From positions 1 to 64,000 of the forward strand of contig JADLZK010009382.1 in assembly GCA_015847255.1 (NCBI GenBank): a stretch of DNA of 64,000 nt, in the 5' to 3' direction. The notes beneath the pieces are model-generated. The model ran no database searches, was not told the DNA's origin, and saw only the letters and a program-made list of their open reading frames with translations. A program made the position numbers and the translations under genes. This stretch comes from Hyparrhenia diplandra (lineage: Eukaryota > Streptophyta > Magnoliopsida > Poales > Poaceae). This document shows, piece after piece, positions 22,871 through 33,772 of the stretch; the stretch's first letter is position 1, and each line of letters opens with the position of its first letter.

Positions 22871-23058
22871 GGTTCAAAGTTTTAGGTATCCAATCAACTA
22901 TATATATTACTGTTCATGTCGGGTATATGATTTTAATTTTGCCTAATGAAAATATTATTGGCGAGATCATACTTGAGTTTGCAAATTATACTTGAGTTTG
23001 CATGACGTCACCACTTATCTCATCACTAAAGGAGGCATTGGCCGTGTAACCTCACACA
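22871..23058. other. AT-rich lead-in to the GC-rich block
   Basis: Short stretch with a repeated TACTTGAGTTTGCA (near 22969 and 22988). Nothing else is seen. Confidence 0.35.
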
Positions 23059-23486
23059 TTGCCGCGCAAATTTGCTCGAAAGCGTGCAATTTGCTCCAGT
23101 TTTTTGGCGGGGAAAAACTACCGCGCCGCGGCTACAAAAAATTCCGGGCCCGCCTTTTTTTCTGGCAGCCACCATGTGACTTATCCCCTTCCTCTCGGTA
23201 GGAAAAGCACCGCACCCAGGAAGCCACCGCAGCTCGTCTTCACCTTCCTTGTCTCCAGTCCGCCCCTGGATCTGCTAGCAGGGGCCGCCGCTGTAGGGCG
23301 TCGCCCGCTGCTGGGGGGAGCCACGCTACTCCTTGAGGCAGCGCGCCGTGTATGTCGCCGTCGCGGATGCGTCCCAGTGCCGCGCCGGCCATCCTCGCCG
23401 TCCGGCCGTCGCCACCGTCCCCGGCGTCCCCATCGCCGTCCCCGCTTCCGCCATTGACGAGCTTGAACTGGAGCGCCCCCAGAACA
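23059..23486 (+). other. Exon-like GC-rich block with a splice donor (gene unknown)
   Basis: A plus frame of 132 codons (23059-23457) and another from 23352 (MSPSRMRPSAAPAILAVRPS) end next to a strong donor, CAGAACAG|GTAATCG, at 23486. The protein is P/S/R-rich with no domain I recognise. GC content falls sharply after the donor, as expected for an intron. This could be the first exon of the captured gene or of the transposon's own regulatory gene. Confidence 0.4.
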
Positions 23487-25878
23487 GGTAATCGTTGTTG
23501 TCCTACCTCGAATCGAATCTCCGTCCACTGCTTCCTTCCCTCGCATCCCTCTCAGCATTGGGCCCCTGTTAGTCTTCCTTGGATGCGTGCACAACAACAT
23601 GGAGGCGTTACATTTTTTTGTGACAAATTGGAACCCTGATTCGCACACATTTGATTGCACATATATACTATGTCGTGTACCAATTATATTTGAAGTCTAG
23701 ATCGAGCTACACCAGATCGATTGCTGCTACTTTGCTTTGCATATATATACTATGTCTTGTACTATCCTTAATCCTTTTCTTGAGCATCGTGTTTTGATGG
23801 TCTATTATTCTATTAGTTAGGCTGTTTCAATTTTGCTGAATAAGAGGGGTAGAGGACTGTATATATATTAGGAGAAAAGGAAACAGGAAGAAGATTCTGT
23901 ATACAGTTTGATTTGTGTCTCCTCCACTGAGATTATGATTAAACACTAAGACATGGAGCTACAATTTAATTGTTAGGCGTCGGATACACATTTGATCTCT
24001 TTTAATGGATTTTAATTTAATTTTTTGTGGCATTCGAGATTCAACATAAAAAAATATCCCTAGTGTTTTGAATTTATATTTTCTTGATAGTGTGCTTTGG
24101 TCGTTAAATTGTTGGACAACGGAGACAACTATTTCTTGATTGGCCTGTATCTTGTCACTTTGTCTTGAACCTGTATGGTTGTATCTATGCAGTCTCGACT
24201 CATTGATTTTGAGTAATCATTTGATTTCCTATGACAGAGAAGTGTGATCTCTGTTACAGATTGAAAATTACCCATGATTCTTTTGTTTCGCGCAGTTCAA
24301 TGACAGTTTCAGTGGGAGGTTGAAGATGATGTTGTAGTACTAGCTTGCTGAATCTAATTATCTTAACAAAGTATAGGTGATGAGCACATAGGGGGATAAC
24401 ACGGTGTGAAATTCCAACTTCAGATGGCTGCACATGGTCAGTACATTCAGTTCATGTCTCATATTAGAACTTGTTTCCAACTGAATACAAGATGATATTC
24501 ACCTTATCTATGCCATTTTTCTGAGATTGATTTTTTTTTCACAAGATTTTATTTGGTAAGCGTGGCTGCACCAGTCAACTTTTCTTGGTTGTCCATGCAC
24601 TCAAAAAGCACTTGCAGAAAGTTGAATTCCAGTAGTCAATGATATGAGAATTTTAAATTTTTCTTTTTCCCTGTCTATATGACATGCATTATGGATTGGC
24701 TGAAGCAAAAAAGAAAAATACTAGGGGAAACTTTAGGTTATATTTTAAATTTTAGCTTTAACATATCAGTTAGTCTGCTAGCTGATCAGATGGTTAGTTT
24801 CTGAATAAATTGATATATTAGTTGTGTAGTACCTCCACACTGATAGATCTGTCAGCACTGGTATTTAAACCATCATATCAAAAGTGTACTAGTGTAGTCT
24901 GCATAGGTTGAGTAAAATGTTTGTCTTTTTAGTTCTACTACTGGCTTTGTTTGTCAGTCGGTTGACTTAACAGACTTAGTTTTTTGAAATGGTTAATTGC
25001 AGTGCTTGATGAACTAGACTTTAAGTAAATGATAACTATCTATCAATCTATGCAGGGTAAATTTATTTGGGTATGCAAAATAAAAGGATTGCTTGCAAGA
25101 CATGATGACTCTCTACCAATCTTGAATCCCTGCTGAACAGCACCACCATCTTCCTGCAGTAGCAATCGAGATCTATCACCTGTTCAGGTAACTTGCTTGC
25201 TCACCACCTGTTTGAGAATATACCTATGTGTGTCCTGTGCTTGTATTTTAGGCAAAGACGAACAATAGATCGCTTTGGACGAGATCCCCACCTACGTTTT
25301 TGACCCACTTGCTGGCAAGGATCTTGTATGGCCATATGCAATTGTAAAAACAACACCTTTGTCTTTTTCTCCAGGTTTTCAGAAAACTACAGTTGATAGA
25401 GGCATCAGTGAGTTTGAAAACACTGTAAGTCTCAGGATTACAGTGTAAGAGGGCCTTTGTAGCTGGTAATAGGGCTGGAACAAGTCACCTGAAGCATAAA
25501 CACATGGATTAACCAGTATTTTATAAAAAAAGCGCTTTTATTATAAGAAAAGAGCTACTGGACAGAATGTGTTGTGTGTCTCCTTTTTATCCCACAGTGC
25601 CTTCAATTAGCTAAGCAGGAGCAATGATTAAAGCATTTTAAGTTTCGAACAACCCCATGTTGTATTTCAGATCTATTCAAGTATATTTATCTTTTTTTTA
25701 TGAGTAAGCTGATGTCTGCCACATCTTGCTAACCCGTGCAGCTTCTTGTGGGTTCCTGCTAGTCTGTTGTATGTTCTTGTCACTGCCATAAATATTCATC
25801 ACTGCCATTTTCTTACTGGTTTGGGCATAAATTCTTACTGCTAGTTTTTTAACACTGTGATTTGTAACCTTTTTGTAG
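23487..25878 (+). other. Intron-like AT-rich DNA within CACTA-1
   Basis: T-rich, plus-strand intron-like composition with several AG acceptors and GT donors but no exon I can identify. Short candidates near 25230-25320 (TTTTTGACCCACTTGCTGG) are not recognised. The acceptor TTTTTGTAG at 25870-25878 leads into the ArgE-like fragment. Confidence 0.45.
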
Positions 25879-26061
25879 AGTGTTAATCTACCCTTGAAGC
25901 ATTCTGTCATTGTTGTGTTTATTGCCAATGAGGAGAACTCATCTATCACCGTCATTGGTGTTGATGGCTTCGTGAAGGATGGATTGGTTGAAAGTTCAAG
26001 ACAGGACCATTGTTGCTTGTAATTGGTCATTGTTGGTGCTGTAAAGGTTTTGGATAGATAC
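25879..26061 (+). pseudogene. Acetylornithine deacetylase-like fragment, left part
   Basis: After an acceptor (TTTTTGTAG) the frame reads SVNLPLKHSVIVVFIANEEN and then GVDGFVKDGLV. This matches the plant acetylornithine deacetylase (ArgE-like, M20 peptidase family) region where N-E-E-x-S marks the catalytic glutamate pair. After GLVES the frame diverges and meets a stop. TTTTGGATAGATAC at the end matches the family's F-W-I-D-T and continues at 31247 beyond the Copia insertion. The family removes acetyl groups in arginine biosynthesis. This is an isolated piece inside a CACTA, so a captured pseudogene. Confidence 0.85.
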
Positions 26062-26178
26062 TGTTAGGAAGTGAAATCTTGAGTACAGAGGAAGGGAAGC
26101 CCCCAGTATGTACATGTACAAAGTGCAAAAGAAACCCTATACAATTGGGAATATACAAGCACATATATATCTCTAACA
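26062..26178 (-). repeat. Copia 3' LTR
   Basis: 117 bp, identical by eye to 31125-31241. Confidence 0.95.
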
Positions 26179-26192
26179 CCCCCTCAACCTCG
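26179..26192 (-). other. Copia polypurine tract
   Basis: On the minus strand GAGGTTGAGGGGG lies directly before the LTR start TGTTAGAG. Confidence 0.8.
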
Positions 26193-26388
26193 TGGTGGAT
26201 CACAAACACCGAGTTTGGAGAGGAAAAATCGATGTTGAGCTCGTGTCTCGCGCCTTGGTCAAGAAATCAGCCACCGAAGCTCTGAGGGCACATAACGAAG
26301 AGCAATAATATCATCTTGCACTTGAGCCCGAGTGTAATATGCATCAACCCCAATATGCTTTGTGAGCTCATGCTTTACAGATCACGAG
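26193..26388 (-). pseudogene. Copia RNase H C-terminus
   Basis: Minus-strand pieces such as CKHELTKHIGVDAYYTR and QDDIIALRYV-like (near 26280-26385) match the conserved end of Copia RNase H, in several frames. The domain ends shortly before the polypurine tract. Confidence 0.6.
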
Positions 26389-26921
26389 CTATGTTGATAG
26401 CACTGATATTGTCACACAGCAGAGGAGTAGGCACGTAAACCGAAACACCAAAATCCTCAAGCAACCCGGGTAAGTAACCCCGGGCTGGCCGCAAGAGCCA
26501 TAGCTCTCAACTCGCCCAAGACTCGAACGAGAGACCGCGAATCCGCTTCTTTGTCTTCCAAGCAATGAGAGAGCCACCAAGAAAAATGCAATAGGCGTAA
26601 AGGAGCGACGATCGAGTCACTAGCCCAAGTAGCGCCTTAATAGGCTTGGAGTTGAAATGAGTCGGAACGCGGGGAAGAACAGACGACTCCAGTAATGGTT
26701 CCACCTTAAGATAACGCAAGACACGAAAGAAGATGACTATAGTGGATGGGAGTGGGAGCGTAAGAAAATTGATCGAGAATGTGCACAAAGATAGGAGATG
26801 TCGGTCGAGTCACACCCAAATAGACAAGACTCCCAACAATATGACGATACCCAGTAGGATCAATGAGAGGTTTACCATCGATTGGCACGGTCAAGATTAA
26901 GCTCAAGGGGAGTCTCAACAA
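26389..26921 (-). pseudogene. Copia RNase H region, N-terminal part
   Basis: 26706-26921 reads IDPTGYRHIVGSLVYLGVTRP, the conserved lead-in after Copia reverse transcriptase. 26507-26788 continues RVLRYLKVEPLLESSVLPR. 26389-26580 carries SLIAWKTKK-type and SSAEAEL-like motifs in a shifted frame. Three phases are required. Confidence 0.85.
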
Positions 26922-26929
26922 TTAAATGA

Positions 26930-27691
26930 TCAGTTAGGGAAGAGCGAGTAAGAAGATCTTGGATGTATTTTCTTGGGACAAATAAATGCCATTAGAGGTG
27001 GAAGAGACCTCAATCCCAAGAAAATAAACGAAGAGCACCAAGATCGACATAAGAAATCGCCACCGAGGCGTGCCTTGATAAAGGCAATATACTGTGGATC
27101 ATCGCCCGTGATAATCATATCATCAACATAAAGAAGAAGAAGAGTGCGACCACGAGATGAAGTATGAATAAACAAGGCAGATCATGGTCGCCGGGAAAAA
27201 CCAAAGAAGAAGGATCACAGAGGCAAAGCGCCCTAAAACCAAGCACGAGGAGCTTGCTTCGCACCATAAAGAGAGCGGCGAAGACGACAAACCATGCCAT
27301 CGTGAACAAAGTACCCGTGAGGTGGTCGATATAGACCCTCTTCATGGAGTTCACCATTAAGAAAGGCATTTTTCACATCAAGTTGAGAAATAGGCCAAGC
27401 ACGAATAGCAGCTACTAAAGAAAGGAGAGTGCGAACGTTGGTCATGTGAGCGGCGGAGCAAAAAGTCTCATCATAGTCACGACCATACCTCGCTGAAAAA
27501 CCTCGAGCAACAAGGCGGGCCTTATAACGCTCAAGAGAGCCATCGTAACGAGTTTTAATCTTATAAATCCACTTGCACGTAATGGGACGAGCGCGTGAGA
27601 AGGAAGAGGAACAAGGTCCCAAGTGCCGGCGCGCCAAGAGCAGCGATCTCTCAGCCATGGCATGTTGCCATTCGATGACAAATGGCATCAT
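26930..27691 (-). pseudogene. Copia reverse transcriptase
   Basis: 27233-27691 carries CKWIYKIKTRYDGSLERYKA, the R-L-V-A-R-G-F block, AWPISQLDVKNAFLNGEL and LRRSLYGAKQAPRAWF, all diagnostic of Copia reverse transcriptase. 26930-27175 follows with the catalytic block LLLLYVDDMIITGDD. The active-site aspartates are present. Frameshifts occur near 27230 and after 26990. Confidence 0.93.
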
Positions 27692-28258
27692 GATACGTGG
27701 ATGGTTCGAGAAAGAACGGTGCCAAGAAAACCATACCGACTGCGCAGTTTCAAAGACCCACGATCACGAAGATTATAGTGAGAAGATGGTCGGTGAAGAA
27801 ATATCTCAGCCAAAGATGTCTCAACAGAGGTGAAACATCGAGAGACGACTCAACAATAGAAGAGGGATCCCGGAGGCGACGATCGTAGGTGTGAGTCACA
27901 GTGGGGTCCGAATCATAAATGGATCGAGGAGGGTGCTAAGGTGGAAACAGAGGGCAGCGGAGAAGATGGAGGTGGGCGAAGGAGAAGGTGGGGGTGGAGG
28001 TTGGGAAGGAGATGGAGATGTAGGAGGAAGAAGTATAGTGGAGATAGGAGTATCAGGAAAGGTTAAGAAAGAAAGAGGCTCAACGACGGCCTTGAGAAGA
28101 AACATCGTGGGAAGGACGAGGATAGAAGGAACGAGACTCGTCAAAAGTAACATCCCGAAATCCGCGATACGGGCGAAAGCAACAGATCCCAACAACGATA
28201 GCCCTTGTGTTCAGCACTATAGCCCAAGAAAACACATTCAACAGATTGAGAGGTCAAC
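27692..28258 (-). pseudogene. Copia linker between integrase and reverse transcriptase
   Basis: Low-complexity P/S-rich minus-strand coding (for example SPSPSQPPPPPSPSPTSIF at about 27960-28020), normal for the variable linker of Copia Pol. It begins near DVTFDES-type sequence in shifted frames. Confidence 0.6.
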
Positions 28259-28871
28259 TTAGTGCGCTCGCGAGGTGCAAGAAGAACATAACATGGACAT
28301 CCAAAAGGCGAAGACTAGAATAATCGGTGGATGTCCATAGATGCGCTCATATGGGATGCCACCTTTAAGAGCAGATGAGGGCTGAATGTTGGTTAAATAG
28401 GTGGCAGTGGAGATTGCTTCTGCCCAGAAATGAGGTGGAACTGAGGAAGCAATCATAAGAGCACGAGCTGTTTCAAGAAGGTGGCGATGCTTGCGCCAAG
28501 AACACCGCTCGAGCATGCGCACGGGACAAGAAAATTGAGAAAGAGTGCCTTGCTTTCGAAAGAAATTGGCGAAGAGCGCCCGAAAGATACTCCCCGGCAG
28601 AGTCGCACGAAAAAAATACGAATAGGAGCATCAAATTGAGTACGAATCATCCGAGCAAAGGTCCGTATATTGATAGCACCTCATTACGATGTTTCCATAA
28701 AGTACACCCATGTGAAACGAGAGAAATCATCAATAAATATGACATAATATTGATGACCTCCTTTCGATACAAAGGGTGCGTGACCCCGCACATCGAATGA
28801 ACAAGGTCAAAAGGACGTTGTGACACTGAGACCCACTAGAGGGGTATGGAAGTTGGACCTGTTTACCAAGC
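28259..28871 (-). pseudogene. Copia integrase core
   Basis: 28259-28522 reads KHRHLLETARALMIASSVPP followed by HFWAEAISTATYLTNIQPSS, a strongly conserved Copia integrase block. 28453-28650 reads MIRTQFDAPIRIFFVRLC, with the catalytic D block (usually R-x-D-x-x-x-E) frameshifted after IRIF. The GHPP region at 28340 also loses frame beside a T run, so two single-base losses flank the F-G-C motif. Confidence 0.9.
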
Positions 28872-29430
28872 TTACAACCCCCGACATTGATCTAAAGAAA
28901 CATCACCACGCAGTTCCCAAAACACCACGACGCACAAGAGTGGATAATCGAGAACTACATAGATGTCCCAAACGATGATGCCATTGAGCAAAAGAGGAAG
29001 CGGTGATGTAGAAGCGAGCCCACAAGATCGCAGAGGCAGCGGAGGGAAGATGAAGCCGCCAAGCTCCCAAAGACGCCGAGAATCACGGCGGCGAGGGCCG
29101 CGACAACCAGAAGACCCGTGTTGAGATCCCGACACGACAAGAGTCGGAATCAAGAATAACACGGCGGCCATGATCGGTGAGTGACTAGCGTAAATAAGTT
29201 GCATAGTCAATTTGGGCACATAAGAAACATTAGGAACATGAAAGGAAGAGGATGAAAGAGTGCCACCGACCAACAACCGAAAGAGATGAACCATCGCCAG
29301 CTTTGAACGAAAGGAGAGGAATAGAAGAAGGGCAAATGGAAGAAAAGGCAGCGGCATCGATGTCATATGAAAAGAAGCACCGAGTCAAGAATCCATGGCG
29401 AGATACCGAAGTGGATGGTGGTCCCTCAGT
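28872..29430 (-). pseudogene. Copia protease and GAG-pre-integrase region
   Basis: The protease active site lies at about 29370-29395: minus-strand TGGATTCTTGACTCGG, where the family's D-S-G-A-S is broken by the apparent loss of one G. Next are DGSSL.VVG, then SSSSFHVPNVSYVPKLTMQL, and pieces of the pre-integrase zinc region (W-H-x-R-L-G-H readable in a shifted frame near 28960-28985, and SGDVSLDQC at 28885). Confidence 0.8.
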
Positions 29431-29871
29431 AGAAGACGAGAAGTGGATGGTGGTCCCCAAGAGAAGATCGAGAAGTAGCGCCAGAGATAGTGCGAGCGCA
29501 GTGCCGCCCGCCACAGCCGCTGCGTGAGATGCGTGAAACCAGCCATGCGGCGGCAACATGAGTATCTCCCGTGTATCAAGATGAGTCCGTGAAGGACGCC
29601 CACCTCGACGAGACCGAACCCGTCTCTTCTTCTTGAAACAATGATCCTCATCATGTCCATCTTTACCACAATGGTTACAATGAAGGCCACCTGAAGTTGC
29701 GAGTCCCGTGAGCCTCCGAGAGGCTATCAAGGAGGTACCTTGGGAGAAGAGCCAAGAACCTGCATCGAGCAAAACGAACCGAGGAGGGCGGTGATTGAAG
29801 TAGACCCGCCAGAATGAAGGCGAAGTCTCCTCATTGGGCGTAACAGCAGCAAGAGCCTCCATCAAGGACAC
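29431..29871 (-). pseudogene. Copia gag C-terminus with zinc knuckle
   Basis: The frame includes CNHCGKDGHDEDHC (C-x2-C-x4-H-x4-C) at about 29635-29680, followed by a basic KKKRRVRSRRGGR stretch. This is the nucleocapsid knuckle that packages element RNA. It is the best-preserved part of gag. Confidence 0.9.
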
Positions 29872-30599
29872 ACACGCTCACGAGCAAGTGGCGAAAGCAC
29901 GAAGAGGCTCAAAACTCAGCCACAGACGAAGTCGTGAAGTCATAGGTTCGACGGCTCAAGGTGGCTTTGTTGCTTTCTCGCAGAATCACAAGTGTCCGGA
30001 GACAAAGCTCATGCCATACTGTAGATAGTTGTCGAAAAGAAATCCTCAACCGAACGTCACCCCGGTTGTAACAACCGCTCTTGACGTAAGGCGGCAATAT
30101 AGGTAGATCGACCGAGGGGCTCGTGAGCGTTGGCGAAGAAAAGCCCACATCCGAGAAGCATGATCAAGACGAATAATCTCTCCGGGCAGATGTGGCTCCA
30201 TACTAGCAATGAGAACAGCCCCCAAAGACGGGCATCTTCATCCAACCAAGTCCGATAAGCACGGAAATGAGACATATAAGAGGCAACATCATCATCATAG
30301 TCTTCACGCGAACTTCTTTTGTTCAGCTTCTGAAGTTTCGAGCTATCACCGGCTCCACCGGGCGAGTAGGCAAGGTTGGACAAGGCAGCTCACCACCGAG
30401 AAATTCCCAAAGTCGGAGACCACGATATGCCACCGCATATGTGGAACCCATTCATGATAATTGGTGCCGTTGAAAAGCACTGGACACCGTGGAATTTGAG
30501 CACCACCGAGGATGAAAAAGGCGGAGCACCACCGCAGGATGAAGAAGACGGAGCCGAGAGCACCGCTGTGGAGGATGAAGAAGGCAAGGATGTTGCCAT
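29872..30599 (-). pseudogene. Copia gag N-terminus (UBN2-type)
   Basis: A plausible start is the minus-strand ATG at 30599 (MATSLPSSSSTAVLSAPSSS). LFNGTNYHEWVPHMRWHI (about 30425-30480) is the conserved F-x-G-x-N-Y-x-x-W gag opening. 30057-30383 contains KLNKRSSREDYDDDVASYMS and further gag sequence. Frames change repeatedly. Confidence 0.8.
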
Positions 30600-31107
30600 T
30601 GAAAAGCACTAGACTGGGCGCAGCCACGCTGAAACAAGCAAACAAGCAGCATGCAGGGGGATAAACCGCGGTGCCCAGCGCGTGTCCGATTCTACGAACA
30701 AGGACGGACGAGCAGCCGCGGCAGATAGGCAGGAGCAGCAAGCACAGCAGCCACGTGCAGCGCGACGGACGAAAGCAGAGCACGCAGCAAGCGTGAGCAA
30801 GAGTGCAGCCGCGGGGTGGACGCAGAGCGCACGGGGCGAGTAGAGCGTGTCAGAGGGCAACGACGCGAAGCGAACGGGCGGAAGAAGGCGCCTTCGAAGC
30901 GGGCGCTGGCAGTAGAGACACCGGGCGGCGCTGGGCAGTGGAGAAGCCGGGCGGTTACCCAGCCGCGACAGAAGAGCGCGACGAGGACAAGCGCGACGGC
31001 GCTGGGCGCAGGAGAAGCGCCGGGCGGCGCGTCACGCTGGCGAAGCTCAGCAGCGGCAGCCACGCAGGACAAAGCGGCAGCGGCGGCGGCGGCGAGGTAA
31101 ACCCTAA
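30600..31107 (-). other. Copia 5' untranslated leader, GC-rich
   Basis: About 0.5 kb of GC-rich sequence between the primer-binding site and gag. Open frames of 80-150 codons on both strands look compositional. Confidence 0.6.
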
Positions 31108-31124
31108 CCTTAGCTCTGTTACCA
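31108..31124 (-). other. Copia primer-binding site
   Basis: On the minus strand TGGTAACAGAGCTAAGG directly follows the LTR. It is one base different from the TGGTATCAGAGC core of initiator-Met primed elements. Confidence 0.85.
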
Positions 31125-31241
31125 TGTTAGGAAGTGAAATCTTGAGTACAGAGGAAGGGAAGCCCCCAGTATGTACATGTACAAAGTGCAAAAGAAACCC
31201 TATACAATTGGGAATATACAAGCACATATATATCTCTAACA
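31125..31241 (-). repeat. Copia 5' LTR
   Basis: 117 bp. On the minus strand it begins TGTTAGAGATATATATGTG, so a TATA-like run lies near its start. TSD GATAC follows at 31242. Confidence 0.95.
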
Positions 31242-31246
31242 GATAC

Positions 31247-31337
31247 AACTGATAAGCAGCCGTGCATTGGCACTGGTGGAATGCTTCCATGGCACCTCAA
31301 GTCAACAGGGAAGTTGTTCCACAATGGCCTCGCAAAG
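31247..31337 (+). pseudogene. Acetylornithine deacetylase-like fragment, right part
   Basis: Immediately after the Copia TSD the frame reads TDKQPCIGTGGMLPWHLKST then GKLFHNGLAK, matching the plant ArgE segment that follows F-W-I-D-T. It ends at a donor-like GCAAAG|GTATTTG. With one TSD copy the two parts (26048-26061 and 31247-31337) join in frame, showing that the Copia element entered an exon. The frame to the left is degraded. Confidence 0.87.
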
Positions 31338-31535
31338 GTATTTGACTCAAACTTGTCTGGCTATTTCAGTTCTGTTATGTGTTCGTTACTTCTATGGCCT
31401 TTGCTGAGGTGGTCATCTCCCAGGAGTTGCTGGGTTGTATTTATTAAAAATATATGTTTAAATATATTCTTCCTGATGAACATCTACAAGGGAGGTGAAG
31501 CATTTAATGTTTTACTCTGTTATTCACCTGACAAG
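31338..31535 (+). other. Intron-like DNA
   Basis: T-rich sequence between two exon-like blocks. Nothing recognised. Confidence 0.4.
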
Positions 31536-31596
31536 ATGAGCGGCAGCCGGTCTTCACCAGCCGGTTCAGCGCTGGCCGAAGGGCAACCAGGAGCAG
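31536..31596 (+). other. Small exon-like block (MSGSRSSPAG...)
   Basis: Open frame from an ATG after an AG (ACAAG|ATGAGC). It encodes about 20 residues rich in S, G and A and ends at a good donor, GAGCAG|GTTAGT. Composition stands out against the AT-rich surroundings. It may belong to a captured gene or to the transposon's own gene. No homology recognised. Confidence 0.4.
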
Positions 31597-32207
31597 GTTA
31601 GTATAGCTTAGCGTGCAGTTTACGTGACACATATTTCTGATGAACCCATGCCTTTCTTTTTCTTACTTTATTATATTCTTGAAAGATCAAACTTATGATG
31701 CAAAACTTTGGCAGGTTCTTGGACAAGGCGTGGACTATGAAAAATGTCTCACAGTTTATCCTTAAATTATCTTATATCCATGGTCCTTCATCAAAATTTA
31801 TAGTTTATCATGATTTTTTGCTACTTGAGAAACCTGATTAGGCCATCTGTTGAGTTAGTAGGATAGTGCCATGATAATACTTTTTGTTTGCCTGCATTCC
31901 CTGTATTTTGGATTAGTAGGTGTGTATCCATGTAATCATGCTACAACAGTGTCTGATCATTTTGGATGATGCAATGTGTGCTCCCTATGCACTAAGTAAA
32001 GAAATGATTCCCAATCAAAAGTAGCAAACTGGATTTTGGTTATCTGCAATCAAGGTGGATTTTTTTGGTAAATTAGTATTGTACAGAGTGCACTATGATG
32101 AAGCTGCAATAGTGTCAGGTCATTTTGTTTGCTCCTGTGTGCTCTCAGTACAGTAAGAGAAATGATTTCCAGTCAAAACTTAGGAAAATTAATTTCATAG
32201 GGGTGAT
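31597..32207 (+). other. AT-rich, intron-like DNA
   Basis: No gene seen. Two segments (about 31930-32010 and 32090-32180) share stretches such as GTGTC.GATCATTTTG / GTGTCAGGTCATTTTG and CAGT.AAG.AATGATT, so they are an old duplication. Confidence 0.45.
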
Positions 32208-32319
32208 TTGGAGCATACACATCTGTACAGAGTGAAATTAAAAAAGAAACCTGATGCATCTGTACAGAGTGAAATTAAAATGAAACCTGATGCAGACGAC
32301 GGAAGGATGCAAAGTCAAG
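32208..32319 (+). other. Exon-like block built from a 37-bp tandem repeat
   Basis: ATCTGTACAGAGTGAAATTA starts at 32221 and again at 32258. The plus frame reads LKKKPDASVQSEIKMKPDAD and ends at the donor GTCAAG|GTAATT (32319). Because the unit is 37 bp, the two repeats are read in different phases within one frame. Lysine/aspartate-rich product of unknown function. Confidence 0.4.
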
Positions 32320-33289
32320 GTAATTATCAACTTTTGTCATGTTTTAGGGGACATGGTCTACAATACAAGTGCTCAATTTACATTTCCCTGTAGAAAGTGT
32401 ATCATCGGATTCATGTAGCAAACAAGGCCCAAACCAAGTTATAAAATTGTTATGGGCGTTTTATGGTGCCTGTGTGTATACTGATTTGGCATTGCATCCG
32501 TAATTAGATAAGTCCTAACGTGACATAATGTGTGGTAAGGTTAAATTGAAGTCCAGTTAGGTCTGAGAATTGTTAAGTGAGCCATATAGAATTTTGAAAC
32601 TGCAAGCGCAGGATTCAGGGATCAAGGTTTGTAAACATTCGTCAACAACAGGAATGGGTCCATTAGACCATCTGTATGTAAGTTTGGTCCTGTATGCTTT
32701 TAGATTCATCAGGCAGGCCAGGCTAATCCTACCATGTGAATAGAATTTTGGGTGCTCTGCACTATGTAGGCACAGATTGGCTCTGGTTACAGTGAGTTAC
32801 ACTTTGTCCCTAATTACATAATATTATCATCCTCAGATAGAATGCATGTTTATGCTGAATGGAAATGCCAAATCACCCAAGAATTGCCCTTGCCCTGCTC
32901 TCGGCTTATAAATACACGGCCAACACCAGCGTTCATGCTTCCAAATACATAGTGTCGTCAGGCTATTTCCTGCCATCGTCGAAAACACAACCACTAGGCT
33001 GTCGGTTGCTGTTAGCCACTGGCCAAAAGCATAACCTCGTCAAAACCAAATCAAACACATGCATAACCTCATCAAAACCAAATCAAACACGTGGCTGAAA
33101 ATGGGCTGCGAAAATGGCTATAAATGGGCAACGAAAATAGCTAAAATTGGGCTAAAAATGGGCGATTGAGCGGTGGCCCGTGTGAACTTAGAGTCCCCTG
33201 ATCAAGAGCGGCAACTACTCATTTAGTGGGCTCTTTTTCGTTAATTGGACCAAAGCTGACCAGCTCTAAAAAGCGTGGCGATAGACAAA
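32320..33289. other. CACTA-1 internal DNA with a short direct repeat
   Basis: GCATAACCTC.TCAAAACCAAATCAAACAC occurs near 33030 and again near 33061. 'AAAATGGGC' recurs four times at 33100-33165. No gene seen. Confidence 0.5.
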
Positions 33290-33770
33290 CTTAAGTGCAA
33301 CCAAGTAAAATTCATTGCAATAGGTGTGTTACGGTTGCAACGCCAGGTGGACAGTATTACAACCACATAAAAAGGTGGTAACACATACATGTTATTGCGT
33401 CTTGTGGCAACAAAGGATGCAATAGCCACTTATCTATTGCCACAAGGTGCAAAAAAATATTGCAACCCAAATAAGTGGTTGTGATACTGCCGCTCATAAG
33501 CAACCAACACTAATATGGATGCCATAGTTCATTTTTATTGCAACACATGACATGCTAATGCAACATAAAATTGTTGTTGCAATACTTTCCACCAATTGTC
33601 ACAGAAATCCTTAAAATGGGTGCAACTTGGCGCCATCATTTTGCAACAAAAAAAAAAATATCGCAACACAATTTTTTGTGTGGCAATATGGACACATATT
33701 ACTACGAGTTCACGGTTGGGTGCCATAGTACCCCTATTGCACCCAAATGAGTGGTGTTACCTAAGTGTTC
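33290..33770. repeat. CACTA-1 right subterminal repeats
   Basis: Diverged units with TTGCAACC, ATTGCAAC and TGGTTGTGATA-type motifs recur every 40-60 bp in both orientations, echoing the left subterminal array (complementary TATTGCCAC). Probable transposase-binding region, by analogy with En/Spm. Confidence 0.7.
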
Positions 33771-33772
33771 AG

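Larger units (their letters stand above)
26062..31241 (-). mobile_element. Copia element nested in the captured ArgE-like exon
   Basis: Two 117-bp LTRs that I read as identical (TGTTAGGAAG..CTCTAACA) are flanked by the TSD GATAC at 26057-26061 and 31242-31246. Coding is on the minus strand in Copia order: gag with zinc knuckle, protease, integrase, reverse transcriptase, RNase H. The primer-binding site resembles the initiator-Met type. Total length is 5180 bp with unusually short LTRs. Identical LTRs imply a recent insertion, yet all coding blocks are frameshifted. Confidence 0.96.

Noticed and set aside
30803..31252. 149-codon plus frame running into the Copia LTR
   Set aside because: Antisense to the Copia leader and compositional; the last part is the LTR itself.
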